Below, in pieces: positions 45,276 through 54,919 of a DNA stretch of 64,000 nucleotides. The translations under genes and the position numbers were made by a program. The DNA is from JAJTFW01 sp903922455 (GTDB lineage: Bacteria > Bacteroidota > Bacteroidia > AKYH767-A > OLB10). Location: positions 62,001-126,000 of the forward strand of contig CALQEU020000003.1 in assembly GCA_943329665.2 (NCBI GenBank), in the 5' to 3' direction. The notes beneath the pieces were generated by a model. It had not been told where the DNA came from. It was given only the letters and a program-made list of their open reading frames with translations, and did not search any database. Each line of letters begins with the position of its first letter. Position 1 is the first letter of the stretch.

Positions 45276-45615
45276 AGCTCATTTGTCTCACAAAGTGAAA
45301 AAGTAAAATTCCCCTTTAGGCTAAACAAAAAGGTCCTTTTTACTATTTTATTTGATTGAACTCCAAATGCCTTTCTTATAAACAATGTCTAAATATTAAT
45401 AATCAATCATTTGTATCTTTTTGGTGTCTTAAAAGCAAAGACGCATATACTTGTATATTTTTGATAATCAACGTTATTCAATAAAATTGTCCCCTCAATA
45501 CTTAGTCTTGATATTGGTCAAATAAGGTAAAAAAAATTGAGTTTTATTCTTATTTGCCTAAAAAAGGTTAATTAAGATTTTTTATTTGACCTTATTTTAC
45601 TATTTTTGAGGTTGT
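45276..45615. promoter_or_regulatory. AT-rich region with AGGT(n)AA-type repeats before the ATPase gene
   Basis: No gene. It holds an inverted pair GTCAAATAA (45517-45525) and TTATTTGAC (45582-45590). AGGTAAA, AGGTTAA and the reverse-strand equivalents recur four times between 45500 and 45600. AAAAAGG-T-CCTTTTT lies nearer nuo. TATTTTTG at 45601-45608 fits TAnnTTTG but sits eight bases before the ATG, which would give an almost leaderless transcript. Confidence 0.35.
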
Positions 45616-47046
45616 ATGACATTATTACCATTTTCAGAACAGCAAATCATCACACGCTTACAATTCGAAAATCCGTGGTGGACAACGAGCCAATTGGATC
45701 CATTTTATGAATCCTTTGCCCCTCGACTTTATTTCAATTTGCTTTATCCACTAATAAAAAAATCTACCGTGCAACGTGCAGTTGTTTTAATGGGTCCAAG
45801 AAGAGTTGGTAAAACGGTGATGCTTTATCATACCATTCAAAAATTAATTGCAGAAGGAGTCTCGCCACAAAAAATTTTATTCATCTCCATTGAAACTCCC
45901 ATCTACAATACAATTTCTATAGATGCCCTGTTCACCATGGCACAAAAAGCAACGGGTAAAATGGATGCAACGGGATGGTATGTTTTCATTGATGAAATTC
46001 AATATTTAAAAGATTGGGAAGTACATTTAAAAACAGTGGTTGACGACTTTAAGTTGTCGAAATTTATCGCCAGTGGATCAGCTGCTGCAGCACTTAAACT
46101 CAAAAGTAATGAGAGTGGTGCTGGTCGCTTTACGGACTTTATATTGCCTCCTCTTACTTTTTATGAATACATCCATCTAAAAAAATTAGATGCATTGATA
46201 CAACCAGGCACCATCAACTGGAAAGGAAACATTGCAAAGTTTTCGTCCACTACGAACATTACTGAACTCAACCAACACTTTATTGAATATGTAAATTTTG
46301 GAGGGTATCCTGAAGTCATCTTCAATAAAGAAATACAAAATAATCCAGCCCGGTTTATGCGTGCTGATATTATAGATAAGGTTTTGCTAAGAGATTTGCC
46401 CGGATTGTATGGCATTAAAGATGTGCAAGAATTAAATTCTCTCTTCACTACCATTGCATGGAACAGTGGACAAGAATGCAGCATAGATGAACTCAGTAAA
46501 AGAAGCGGTGTAAAAAAAACTACGATACGACAATACATTGCCTATTTAGAAGCTGCATTTTTAATTCACTTAGTAAAACGTGTGGATCAAAAAGCGGGAA
46601 AATTTCAACGTGAAAATTTCTTTAAAATTTATCTTACCAATTCAAGTATACGGAGCGCATTATTTGCACCACTCACTGCTGAAGCAGATGGAATGGGCGC
46701 ACTTATTGAAACCACTATTTTTAGTCAATGGATGCAGCGCATCTCCTTCATACCACACTATGCACGTTGGAAAAATGGCGAAGTCGATTTAATCAATATC
46801 AGTAACAAAACCAATCAACCCGATTGGGCAGTAGAAATTAAATGGAGCAATCGATATTTTGAGAAGTCCAATGAATTGAAAAGTCTGAGTTCCTTTTGCA
46901 TCGAAAATAATCTTACGCAAGCTTTAGTCACCACCATTGACAAAACCGGAACTAAAGAGCTCAACAAAATTCAAATTCAATATTTGCCTGCTGCCTTATA
47001 TGCTTACAATGTTGGTAAAAATACATTAGAAAAGCAAAGTAATTAG
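45616..47046 (+). CDS. AAA-type ATPase with DUF4143
   Basis: 476 residues. Walker A GPRRVGKT at 60-67 and Walker B WYVFIDEIQYL with Asp126-Glu127, in an AAA_14-type domain. A winged-helix-like segment lies near 290-320 (IDELSKRSGVKKTTIRQYIA). The C-terminal DUF4143 part (GEVDLINISNKTNQPDWAVEIKWS) has the D...E.K arrangement of a PD-(D/E)xK nuclease fold. Members are widespread, highly mobile and of unknown function; roles in DNA defence or as genetic parasites have been suggested. It is a single gene with unusual AT-rich repeats upstream. Confidence 0.88.
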   Translation: MTLLPFSEQQIITRLQFENPWWTTSQLDPFYESFAPRLYFNLLYPLIKKSTVQRAVVLMGPRRVGKTVMLYHTIQKLIAEGVSPQKILFISIETPIYNTISIDALFTMAQKATGKMDATGWYVFIDEIQYLKDWEVHLKTVVDDFKLSKFIASGSAAAALKLKSNESGAGRFTDFILPPLTFYEYIHLKKLDALIQPGTINWKGNIAKFSSTTNITELNQHFIEYVNFGGYPEVIFNKEIQNNPARFMRADIIDKVLLRDLPGLYGIKDVQELNSLFTTIAWNSGQECSIDELSKRSGVKKTTIRQYIAYLEAAFLIHLVKRVDQKAGKFQRENFFKIYLTNSSIRSALFAPLTAEADGMGALIETTIFSQWMQRISFIPHYARWKNGEVDLINISNKTNQPDWAVEIKWSNRYFEKSNELKSLSSFCIENNLTQALVTTIDKTGTKELNKIQIQYLPAALYAYNVGKNTLEKQSN

Positions 47047-47120
47047 GGACTTCTGAAAAAGCAAAGGATTTAATTTAAGATTTACTTATTATGTGCTTGA
47101 CAATGTAAATCGTTTTGAAA

Positions 47121-48362
47121 CTACTCCATCAACACCTTCAAATAAAATCGAGGGTCTTTCAATCTTCCTCTTAAATCAATATCTTCAAACATACAAGAGA
47201 TGGTTTCTCGTAATGTTTTACTGCGCACTGCTTTATTCACTACCAAATTAAAGAGCCATGGATATTTTACTAATTCCTGCATCTTTTTACTGAGGCTTAA
47301 TTCGGGCCAAAGGCGTTTATACACTGAATCATCATACATTTTCAAAGCAGCAGCAGTATAATTCCCATTCAATGCTTCAATCGTCTCAGCAGCTTTTAAT
47401 CCACTGATCATCGCATTGCCTATTCCTTCTCCTGTGAAAGGATCAATCAACGAACCCGCATCACCTAACAAAATAAATCCATCTCCAGAAAGTGGACGTT
47501 TCTTGGAACCTAACGGCAACCCATAACCGCGAATGGGACCTTCTAGCTCAGCGCCTTCAAAACGTTTTCGAATAGGTTCATATTCGCGAATCAATTTGAG
47601 CATATCTTCCTTCAAATTTACTTTCTTCTTACTCACCATATCACTGCGCATCCCAACTCCCACATTCGCATATCCATTGGGCAGAGGGAAAATCCAGAAA
47701 TAGCCAGGAAGAAAATCTTTTACAAAATGCAATTCAATATATCCATTCGGATCTAAGTCTTTTACTCCTTTATAATAGGCACGTAATCCGGCACAATAAT
47801 GTTCATCTTCCATTTGAATTCCACCCACCTCTTTTGCAAAACGAGAATGAGCTCCATCGGCAGCAATCAACAAAGAAGTTCTATAAACATGCTTCTCTTC
47901 TTTATCGCTGATAATCCAATCTTTTCCTTCTTTTCTAAATTTTTCAATTCGAACGTTCAGTTTCGTTTGAACACCGTTTGCTTTTTTCGCTTCATTAAAA
48001 AGCCAATTATCGAAATCATAACGTCGAGAAATATACCCTGGAGGTTTTTCCTTATTGTCTTCCCTTCGAAAAGGAACCTTCAATACTTTGCCGTTTGGTG
48101 CTACAAAAGTAACGCCGTGGGAGTCGAGCGTCTGTTCCTGCGCCGCCAGTCCATCTACCAAAGAAGGGTCAATTCGCTTCAAAGTAAGCAAGACTTTACC
48201 GCTTAAAGCATCCCCGCATACCTTATCACGAGGGAATTCGGACTGATCTAAAAGCAAGCAAGACTTGCCCTTCTTAGCTAAGGCTAAGGCAGTTGTGCTT
48301 CCCGCAGGACCTGCACCAATGATAATAATAGGATGAAATTCCACTTCCGAAAAATACAACAT
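47121..48362 (-). CDS. Geranylgeranyl-reductase-family FAD oxidoreductase
   Basis: 413 residues, soluble. FAD-binding IIIIGAGPAGSTTALALAKKG at about 12-32, RDKVCGDALSGK, and GDAGSLIDPFTGEGIGNAM near 300 are the hallmarks of the geranylgeranyl reductase group of the PHBH-type flavoproteins. They reduce isoprenoid double bonds or act on related lipids or quinone precursors. The substrate cannot be fixed. It converges on the DUF4143 gene with 74 bases between. Confidence 0.87.
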   Translation of the reverse strand: MLYFSEVEFHPIIIIGAGPAGSTTALALAKKGKSCLLLDQSEFPRDKVCGDALSGKVLLTLKRIDPSLVDGLAAQEQTLDSHGVTFVAPNGKVLKVPFRREDNKEKPPGYISRRYDFDNWLFNEAKKANGVQTKLNVRIEKFRKEGKDWIISDKEEKHVYRTSLLIAADGAHSRFAKEVGGIQMEDEHYCAGLRAYYKGVKDLDPNGYIELHFVKDFLPGYFWIFPLPNGYANVGVGMRSDMVSKKKVNLKEDMLKLIREYEPIRKRFEGAELEGPIRGYGLPLGSKKRPLSGDGFILLGDAGSLIDPFTGEGIGNAMISGLKAAETIEALNGNYTAAALKMYDDSVYKRLWPELSLSKKMQELVKYPWLFNLVVNKAVRSKTLRETISCMFEDIDLRGRLKDPRFYLKVLME

Positions 48363-48479
48363 CTAAGCGCTTCCTCCTCGTCGAATAAGCCAATTATTTA
48401 AGGTCATAGTACATTAAATTATGGACTTAATTCTTTGAAAATTCTGAATGAATCAGTTACTTTTATGCACCTATTCCCT

Positions 48480-48515
48480 TTTACACCACACAACAACTTT
48501 ACACCACACAACAAC
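48480..48515. repeat. 18-bp tandem duplication before the giant T9SS gene
   Basis: TTTACACCACACAACAAC occurs twice head to tail (48480-48497 and 48498-48515), 25 bases before the ATG at 48540. It falls in the 5' leader and is A/C rich, hence unstructured. Confidence 0.8.
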
Positions 48516-48539
48516 ACCTAAACACACAAGACCCATTTC

Positions 48540-51500
48540 ATGAAAAACGCAATCCGTTATGCCCAGCGCATGGCACTATTATTAGTCGCTTTATTTGTGA
48601 CTTCCCATGCAAGTGCTTCCCACTTAATGGGAGGAAATTTAACTTATGAATATTTAGGTATCAATGGGGCCAGCGGGCTTTATGAATATCGAGTTACCCT
48701 TTATGTTTATCGCCTTTGTGATCCAGGAAGTTCTGCACTACCAAACACAATGAACTTTGGTGCTTACCAAGACAACCCAGGAAATCCAAGTGGTTCAAAA
48801 CAATTGTTGAGTAGTATTTCTCTTCCTTTGCTGAGCCAACAATTTATTCAACCACCGAATGCGAATGACTCTTGTACTTTTTTACCAAGTGTTTGTGTAG
48901 AAGAAGGTATTTATCAAAATGTGGTTTCACTTCCATCAAATACTACAGGTTTTTATTTTATAGCAGATCGTTGTTGTCGTAATAATAACATTGCTAATTT
49001 GGATAATCCGGGTGGAACTGGCCAAGCTTATTATGCACAAGTTCCACCACCCAATATCGTAAACAGTGCCCCTACATTTGCAGTAGCACCTGTTCCATTT
49101 ATCTGTGCAGGAGATACGATAAGTGTATTAAATCAAGCTTTTGATGCTGACGGAGATTTACTTGTTTATCATTTTGCAACACCCTATGCTGGTATTTCAA
49201 ATGCAGGACAACCTAATCCGAATCCTCCTGCGAATTATGCGTGGCCGATACAAAATATTACTTATGCAGCAGGGTACAGTGTAACGAGTCCATTTGGATT
49301 AGGAGATTATATTAACATCGATACTGCTACAGGGCTTGCATCATACGTAGCACAAAATACAGGATTTTATGTAGTAGCTGTTGAAATTGAAGAATGGCGA
49401 AATGGTGTTATGATTGGAGTAACGCGCAGAGACATTCAGTTAATTGTTATTACTTGCCCTGTAAATCCACCTCCGGTAATTGCGGCTGGAAGCGCATTAA
49501 CGTATACCATTCAAGAGGGACAAACATTATGTTTTAATGTTGCGTTCACCGATCCCAATAATGATAGTTTATTTATGGTGAGGAACGGAGATATTTTTAA
49601 TTCGGTATTAACCAATCCTCCTGCTACTCTAAATAATGTAAGTGGATTAGGAAGTATAAGCAGTCAATTTTGTTGGACCACTTCGTGTGCTCAAGGAAGA
49701 ATAACACCTTATCAATTTAGCACTGTTGTTGATGACAATGGTTGTCCAGCGAAGACAACAAATACGGTTTATACCATTAATGTTACTCCTGCAGTGAAAC
49801 CCACTATCATTAATGGACCCGATACCATTTGCGCTAACTTAGCCAATGGAATTCCATACAATGTAACGACTACAAGTGGCTATACTTACTCATGGTTTGT
49901 TACGAATGGAAATCAAGCTTCGGGCGGAACCACCGGTGCTATTGGCGTAAATTTTACAGGAAGTGGAAATTCAACAATAAGTGTGGTCGCCGTGAATCCA
50001 TTTGGATGTACGGCCGACACCTTAACAAAACCCGTATTTATTCGTGCATTACCTGCAGCAGTTGCTGGAGCTGATATCAATTTCTGCTCTGGTGCGTCTG
50101 CTGTTATTGGCGGACCTAACACCGCTGGAATTACGTATTCTTGGAGTCCAGCCACTGGATTAAGCAGTAGTGCTGTTTCCAATCCTACAGTTACATTAAC
50201 TAACGGTACTGGATTGCCGCAATCTACTACTTACATCTTAACAACTACTTTAAACGGTTGTTCTAATAAAGATACAATCGTAATAACTACCAATCCATTT
50301 CCAGTAGCCAACGCAGGAAGTAATGTTTCTATTTGTTCGGGAACGAGTGCTCCTTTGGGTAGCTTACCAACAACTGGATACACGTACACATGGATTCCTG
50401 CAACAGGATTAAATAATGGGAGCATTTCAAATCCCGTTATCTCAATTACCAATGGAAATTCTTTGCCTGATACTTTACAATATGTGGTCGTATTATCAAA
50501 CACTTTTGGGTGTGGCGACAGTGATACCGTACAAGTTATTGTTCGACCTGTCCCAACGGCAAATGCTGGAAACGACATTACTTTTTGCTCGGGTGGATCA
50601 GGAACTATTGGTGCTGGATCGATTACTAATTATGGATATTCTTGGAGTCCAACAGGTGGATTGGGCGGTGCTACTGTAAGTTCTACTTCAGTAACATTAA
50701 CTACTTCATTAACAGTAAATGATACTGTTCCATTTATTGTTACTACCTCTTTATTTGGATGTTTGGATAGAGACACAGTAAACGTAATAGTTAGACCTAT
50801 TCCATTATCCAATGCTGGAGCGAATCAATTATTATGTTCGGGCAATTCGATTAATCTTGGTACATCTAACACCAGCGGCTATACGTACAACTGGACGCCA
50901 AGTACAGGATTGAGTAGTGGTACTGTTTCTAATCCTACTTTAAACTTAGTTATTTCAGGCGGCGCTATTGATCCTGATACTTTATTTTATGTTGTCGTTT
51001 CTACATTGAACGGTTGTACTTCTACCGATACGATTCAAGTAATATTGAGTCCAGTTCCAACGGCTGCTGCAGGAAATGATGTCACGTTCTGTTCAGGACA
51101 AACTGTTCCGGTTGGAACTCCATTAGTATCTGGTTATGGATATACATGGTCGCCAGCTACAGGGCTTAGCAGCTCAACGATTGCGCAACCAAATTTAACG
51201 TTGACAAATAGCGGAGTAACTAATGTAGTGAATAGCTATGTCATGACTGTAAATTGGTTTGGATGTATTGCACGTGATACGATACTTGCCACTGTAAAAC
51301 CTCTACCTGTTTCTGAAGCGGGAACTTCCGCTTCGTTATGTAACGGAGATACGTTACTGTTAGGTGCTCCATTAACTTCAGGGTATACTTACTCATGGTC
51401 ACCTGGAACAGGATTAAATAGCACTACGATTTCAAGTCCAACTTTGATTGTAAGCAATGCAGGTCCTGGTGTCATCACACAAACTTATATTGTAAACACA

Positions 51501-54011
51501 TTGTGGAATGGATGCAATTCATCGGATAGTGTTACCATCACCATAAACCCATTACCTATTGTTGCAGCTACTGCAACTATCAACCCCATTTGTGCAGGAG
51601 CAAGTACCACTTTACAAGGAAGTGGAGCGAATACCTATAATTGGGCATTGTTAACTAATCCAGGTACGAGCATTGGTACGGGTGCTAATTTAACGGTGAA
51701 TCCATCTACTACAACTTTCTATATTATTACTGGAACCAGTTCTACATCTTGTATAAATAAAGACACTATTTCAGTTACCGTAAATCAATTACCATTAGTA
51801 GTAATTACTTCAACTAATGATACCATTTGTGCAGGTGATTCTATTCAATTGAATGCATCAGGTGCTTCCGCTTATACATGGACTGTACTTGGTGGCGGTG
51901 CTGCAGGAAGTGGTACACCCATCTATGTTTCTCCAGCAACAAACACTAGTTATACACTAAATGGTACAGATGCTAATAATTGTAGTAATGCAGATACCAT
52001 CAGTCTAACTGTAAATCCGGCAGCAACTTTAAGTAGTATAAGTGGAGTAATCTCTATTTGTCCGGGTGTTACCAACGTTCCTTATTCTGTAGACAATCCA
52101 AATCCAAATAGCAGTTACAACTGGGTCGTTACGAATGGAACTTTATTATCTGGTCAAGGTACAGGGAATGTAACGATCAATTGGGATTCTGCAGGGACAG
52201 GGACTATAACGGTTACAGAAATAACAGATCTAGGATGTGAGTCAGCTCCAGTAGTGTTGACTGTTACCATCAATATTATTTTAACACCTGTTGCACCGAC
52301 AGGTCCAACATTACTTTGTGCGAATGTAGCTCAAGGACAAATTTATTCTAACTTAAACACTCCTAGTTCTACGTACAATTGGTTTGCGCAAGGTGGAACC
52401 GTAGTAAGTGGAAATGGAACTGGGACGGTGACGGTAGATTGGAATACTGCAGGCCCCGCTATTGTTGCATTATGGTATGAAGAAACAAGTTTAACCGTAG
52501 ATACCGTTTGCTTTGGTGTATCGGATACAATTTTTGTGAGCATAAGTCCAGTACCTCAAACCAGTGCGATTATAGGAAATAATAGTATTTGTGTGAGTGA
52601 TACGGGCTCCTTTAGCGTAACCTCAACTAGTGGCTCTACCTATCAATGGAGTATTGCAGGAGGAAACATTCTTAGTGGAAATGGGACCTCATCCACCACA
52701 GGAAACTGGAGTGGAACAGGAACGGCTACAGTGACGGTTACAGAAACAAATAGTTTTGGATGTATTGGAAATCCAGTAAATCTTTCGGTGACTGTAAATG
52801 CATTACCCCAAGCTAATGCTGGACTTGATGATGACATTTGCATTGGAAGTTCTGCGAATTTATCAGCAAGCGGCGGTATTAATTATTCTTGGACGCCTAC
52901 ATCTACTTTAGACAACTCAACGATAGCTAATCCAGTTGCTACTCCAACCACGGCCACCACTTACACGGTTTTAGTGACCGATGCAAATGGATGTAAAAAC
53001 ACCGATGCCGTTCTCATTAACGTTAATCCATTACCGTTAGCGAATGCTGGATTTGATGTAGCCATTTGCATAGGAAGTACAACTACATTAAGTGCGAGTG
53101 GGGGAACGATTTATAGCTGGAGTCCTGGAACAAATTTGAGCAACACCAACACTTCGAACCCAACAGCAGACCCACAAGCTACACTTACTTACTCGGTAAT
53201 TGTTACCGATGCGAATGGTTGTAGTGCTTTGGATGATGTTACTGTTATTGTAAATTCATTGCCTACTGCCGATGCGGGTATTGATACATTATTGTGTAAT
53301 GGAAGTAGTGTTTCCTTACAAGCTACAGGAGGATTGAATTACCAATGGTCTCCAACTACGGGTTTGAATAATTCAACCATTGCCAATCCAGTGGCAAGTC
53401 CGTCCAATTTAACCACCTATATTGTAGTTGTAACTGATGTAAATGGATGTACAGATGACGATCAAGTAACCATCGATATCAATGCACAACCCAAATCGAT
53501 ATTTGAGTTAGACTCTACACAAAACAAAGTGGATTGTGATGGTGTCAACATTCAAGCCATCAATCTTAGTACCGATGCATTAAATTACAATTGGAACTTA
53601 GGAGACGGGACAACGACTACGATTGATAATCCTTCACATCAATATCCATTTGGATCCAATGCAACCATTACATTAGTGGCCATCAACAACGGATGTTCCG
53701 ATACTAGTTCGCTTGTATTAAACTTAGGTGATTTGTCAGATTATCTAAAAGGAATACCTAACACCTTTACACCAAATGGTGACGAGATAAATGATTGTTT
53801 TGACTTAAGAAAGAAAACTGATTTTGCTGACTGCAGTACCTGGACGGTTTACAATCGCTGGGGGGAGAAAGTTTTCCAAAGCGATAATGAAAACAAATGT
53901 TGGAATGGCAAGAAAAACTCAGACGGTGAACCTTGTCCAATGGGGACCTATTTCTATGTTTTAAAAGTAAATAGTGCTTCCTTTAAAGGTTATCTAATGT
54001 TAATTAGATAA
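48540..54011 (+). CDS. Giant T9SS type B surface protein with PKD/Ig-like repeats
   Basis: 1823 residues. The signal peptide ends around 26 (ASAS). Residues 27-310 form an N-terminal domain seen in many Bacteroidota surface proteins (HLMGGNLTYEYLG, YRVTLYVYRLCDP, ADRCCRNNNIANL). Six similar 85-residue units follow at about 500-1010 (PxANAGxxxxxCSG, YxWSPxTGLxSxTxSNPTxTLT). Then come Ig-like units and three shorter NAGxDxxIC units near 1420-1640, one PKD domain and, from about 1735, a gliding-motility-associated type B sorting domain (PNTFTPNGDEINDCFD, WTVYNRWGEKVFQS, PMGTYFYVLKV). An adhesin or gliding-related surface filament is the likely role. Confidence 0.88.
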   Translation: MKNAIRYAQRMALLLVALFVTSHASASHLMGGNLTYEYLGINGASGLYEYRVTLYVYRLCDPGSSALPNTMNFGAYQDNPGNPSGSKQLLSSISLPLLSQQFIQPPNANDSCTFLPSVCVEEGIYQNVVSLPSNTTGFYFIADRCCRNNNIANLDNPGGTGQAYYAQVPPPNIVNSAPTFAVAPVPFICAGDTISVLNQAFDADGDLLVYHFATPYAGISNAGQPNPNPPANYAWPIQNITYAAGYSVTSPFGLGDYINIDTATGLASYVAQNTGFYVVAVEIEEWRNGVMIGVTRRDIQLIVITCPVNPPPVIAAGSALTYTIQEGQTLCFNVAFTDPNNDSLFMVRNGDIFNSVLTNPPATLNNVSGLGSISSQFCWTTSCAQGRITPYQFSTVVDDNGCPAKTTNTVYTINVTPAVKPTIINGPDTICANLANGIPYNVTTTSGYTYSWFVTNGNQASGGTTGAIGVNFTGSGNSTISVVAVNPFGCTADTLTKPVFIRALPAAVAGADINFCSGASAVIGGPNTAGITYSWSPATGLSSSAVSNPTVTLTNGTGLPQSTTYILTTTLNGCSNKDTIVITTNPFPVANAGSNVSICSGTSAPLGSLPTTGYTYTWIPATGLNNGSISNPVISITNGNSLPDTLQYVVVLSNTFGCGDSDTVQVIVRPVPTANAGNDITFCSGGSGTIGAGSITNYGYSWSPTGGLGGATVSSTSVTLTTSLTVNDTVPFIVTTSLFGCLDRDTVNVIVRPIPLSNAGANQLLCSGNSINLGTSNTSGYTYNWTPSTGLSSGTVSNPTLNLVISGGAIDPDTLFYVVVSTLNGCTSTDTIQVILSPVPTAAAGNDVTFCSGQTVPVGTPLVSGYGYTWSPATGLSSSTIAQPNLTLTNSGVTNVVNSYVMTVNWFGCIARDTILATVKPLPVSEAGTSASLCNGDTLLLGAPLTSGYTYSWSPGTGLNSTTISSPTLIVSNAGPGVITQTYIVNTLWNGCNSSDSVTITINPLPIVAATATINPICAGASTTLQGSGANTYNWALLTNPGTSIGTGANLTVNPSTTTFYIITGTSSTSCINKDTISVTVNQLPLVVITSTNDTICAGDSIQLNASGASAYTWTVLGGGAAGSGTPIYVSPATNTSYTLNGTDANNCSNADTISLTVNPAATLSSISGVISICPGVTNVPYSVDNPNPNSSYNWVVTNGTLLSGQGTGNVTINWDSAGTGTITVTEITDLGCESAPVVLTVTINIILTPVAPTGPTLLCANVAQGQIYSNLNTPSSTYNWFAQGGTVVSGNGTGTVTVDWNTAGPAIVALWYEETSLTVDTVCFGVSDTIFVSISPVPQTSAIIGNNSICVSDTGSFSVTSTSGSTYQWSIAGGNILSGNGTSSTTGNWSGTGTATVTVTETNSFGCIGNPVNLSVTVNALPQANAGLDDDICIGSSANLSASGGINYSWTPTSTLDNSTIANPVATPTTATTYTVLVTDANGCKNTDAVLINVNPLPLANAGFDVAICIGSTTTLSASGGTIYSWSPGTNLSNTNTSNPTADPQATLTYSVIVTDANGCSALDDVTVIVNSLPTADAGIDTLLCNGSSVSLQATGGLNYQWSPTTGLNNSTIANPVASPSNLTTYIVVVTDVNGCTDDDQVTIDINAQPKSIFELDSTQNKVDCDGVNIQAINLSTDALNYNWNLGDGTTTTIDNPSHQYPFGSNATITLVAINNGCSDTSSLVLNLGDLSDYLKGIPNTFTPNGDEINDCFDLRKKTDFADCSTWTVYNRWGEKVFQSDNENKCWNGKKNSDGEPCPMGTYFYVLKVNSASFKGYLMLIR

Positions 54012-54038
54012 TAAACCAATTATCTTAAAGCTATTGCA

Positions 54039-54062
54039 AGGCTCCTTCGGGAGCCTTTTTTA
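54039..54062 (+). terminator. Intrinsic terminator with UUCG loop
   Basis: AAGGCTCC-TTCG-GGAGCCTT: the C(UUCG)G tetraloop closes an 8-bp stem followed by T residues, 27 bases after the stop codon. Confidence 0.92.
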
Positions 54063-54111
54063 ATTACTATTTATAAGAATTTACGTGGAAAGTTGCCTAT
54101 AATTAATCGTC

Positions 54112-54530
54112 ATGCAACACTTAAAAGGAATTATCGCCTTGATTTTTTTACTGCTCCAGACTACGGTCATGAGAAGTCAATCAACGGAAAACAATCCCAC
54201 GAATTACGATAACATGAGTTTGGAAGAACTCATGAACGTAAAATTTACAGTCGCATCCATCAAAGAATTAATACCAACACCTAATATGTTTTAGTCCCTT
54301 CTGCTAGTCCTTTTTCACCAATACTTCTTAAAAAAATAGTTCCGTAGGCTAAGGCTATGCAACAATTTTTTTAACTCGTCTTGGCAAAAAAATACGTCGC
54401 AGCTTTGAACTAAAACATATTAGGAATTGGTATAACACCACGTCAATCACCAGGAATTATCACTTATATAACGGCTGAGGAGATCCGAAATTTAGGAGCT
54501 CGTAATTTAATGGAAGTTCTTCGACAGATG
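54112..54530 (+). pseudogene. TonB-dependent receptor N-terminus, broken
   Basis: The first 54 codons give a signal peptide and MSLEELMNVKFTVASIKEL, the typical start of a TonB-dependent receptor. Codons from 54432 give ITPRQSPGIITYITAEEIR NLGARNLMEVLRQ, the start of the plug domain. Between them lies a 159-bp foldback insertion carrying a TAG stop. Cutting out 161 bases rejoins the reading frame exactly (...KEL-ITPRQS...). After LMEVLRQM the homology ends abruptly: the rest of the plug and the whole barrel are gone. So the gene is dead twice over, by insertion and by a large deletion. Confidence 0.85.
54273..54431. mobile_element. Foldback MITE-like element, 159 bp
   Basis: The ends are inverted repeats: ACCAACACCTAATATGTTTT and on the other strand ACCAATTCCTAATATGTTTT, continuing AGT (21 of 23 match). 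The inner parts also pair along most of the length (CTTAAAAAAATAGTT against GTTAAAAAAATTGTT), so the whole element can fold into one imperfect hairpin. AT flanks both ends (54271-54272, 54432-54433), consistent with a 2-bp target duplication. No coding capacity; it must have been moved by a transposase from elsewhere. Confidence 0.8.
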
Positions 54531-54531
54531 C

Positions 54532-54838
54532 ATCATTATTATTCCACTCATTACAAATGGAAAAGTGGCGGGAGCGATTGCAGTGACATCGGTTAAACCT
54601 TTTGATTCTGCTAAAAGAGAAATGCTTGAAAAAATGGGTGTACGCATAGCAGCAAGTCTGTTTAGCATACGTGCTCATTTAATTACAGTGTGAAACATTA
54701 TCATTGAATGAATTTAAAGCTGGAACCATTGATATACTAAACAAACTACTTGATTTTGCAGAAACCAGCGTAAAAGCAAGTCTATATGAAGAGATATCCT
54801 TATTAAGAAAGCAATGCTTAAACCGGAAAAATCACTAG
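54532..54838 (+). pseudogene. Remnant of a GAF-like domain protein
   Basis: From 54532 one frame reads IIIIPLITNGKVAGAIAV, TSVKPFDSAKREMLEKMG, VRIAASL and stops at 54693. This looks like the C-terminal half of a GAF domain. A second frame (54686-54838) continues with EFKAGTIDILNKLLDFAETS and EEISLLRKQ, without ATG. Both are too degraded to function. The fragment is fused directly to the TonB-receptor remnant, which implies a deletion or recombination joint near 54530. Confidence 0.5.
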
Positions 54839-54858
54839 TTTAAGCCCATCAATATTAA

Positions 54859-54890
54859 AATCCTGTCATTGCAAATGGCAGGATTTTTTA
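54859..54890 (+). terminator. Intrinsic terminator of the decayed locus
   Basis: AATCCTGTCAT pairs with ATGGCAGGATT (11 bp, one T-G pair) around TGCAA, then TTTTTATTTT. It lies 30 bases before the deiminase start and probably ended the lost GAF-protein gene. Confidence 0.8.
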
Positions 54891-54919
54891 TTTTATCTTT
54901 AGCTGATCAATTTCAATCT

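Noticed and set aside
54869..54919. Upstream TTG start of the deiminase gene
   Set aside because: The extra 17 codons lie in the terminator hairpin and delay the signal peptide; ATG 54920 fits.
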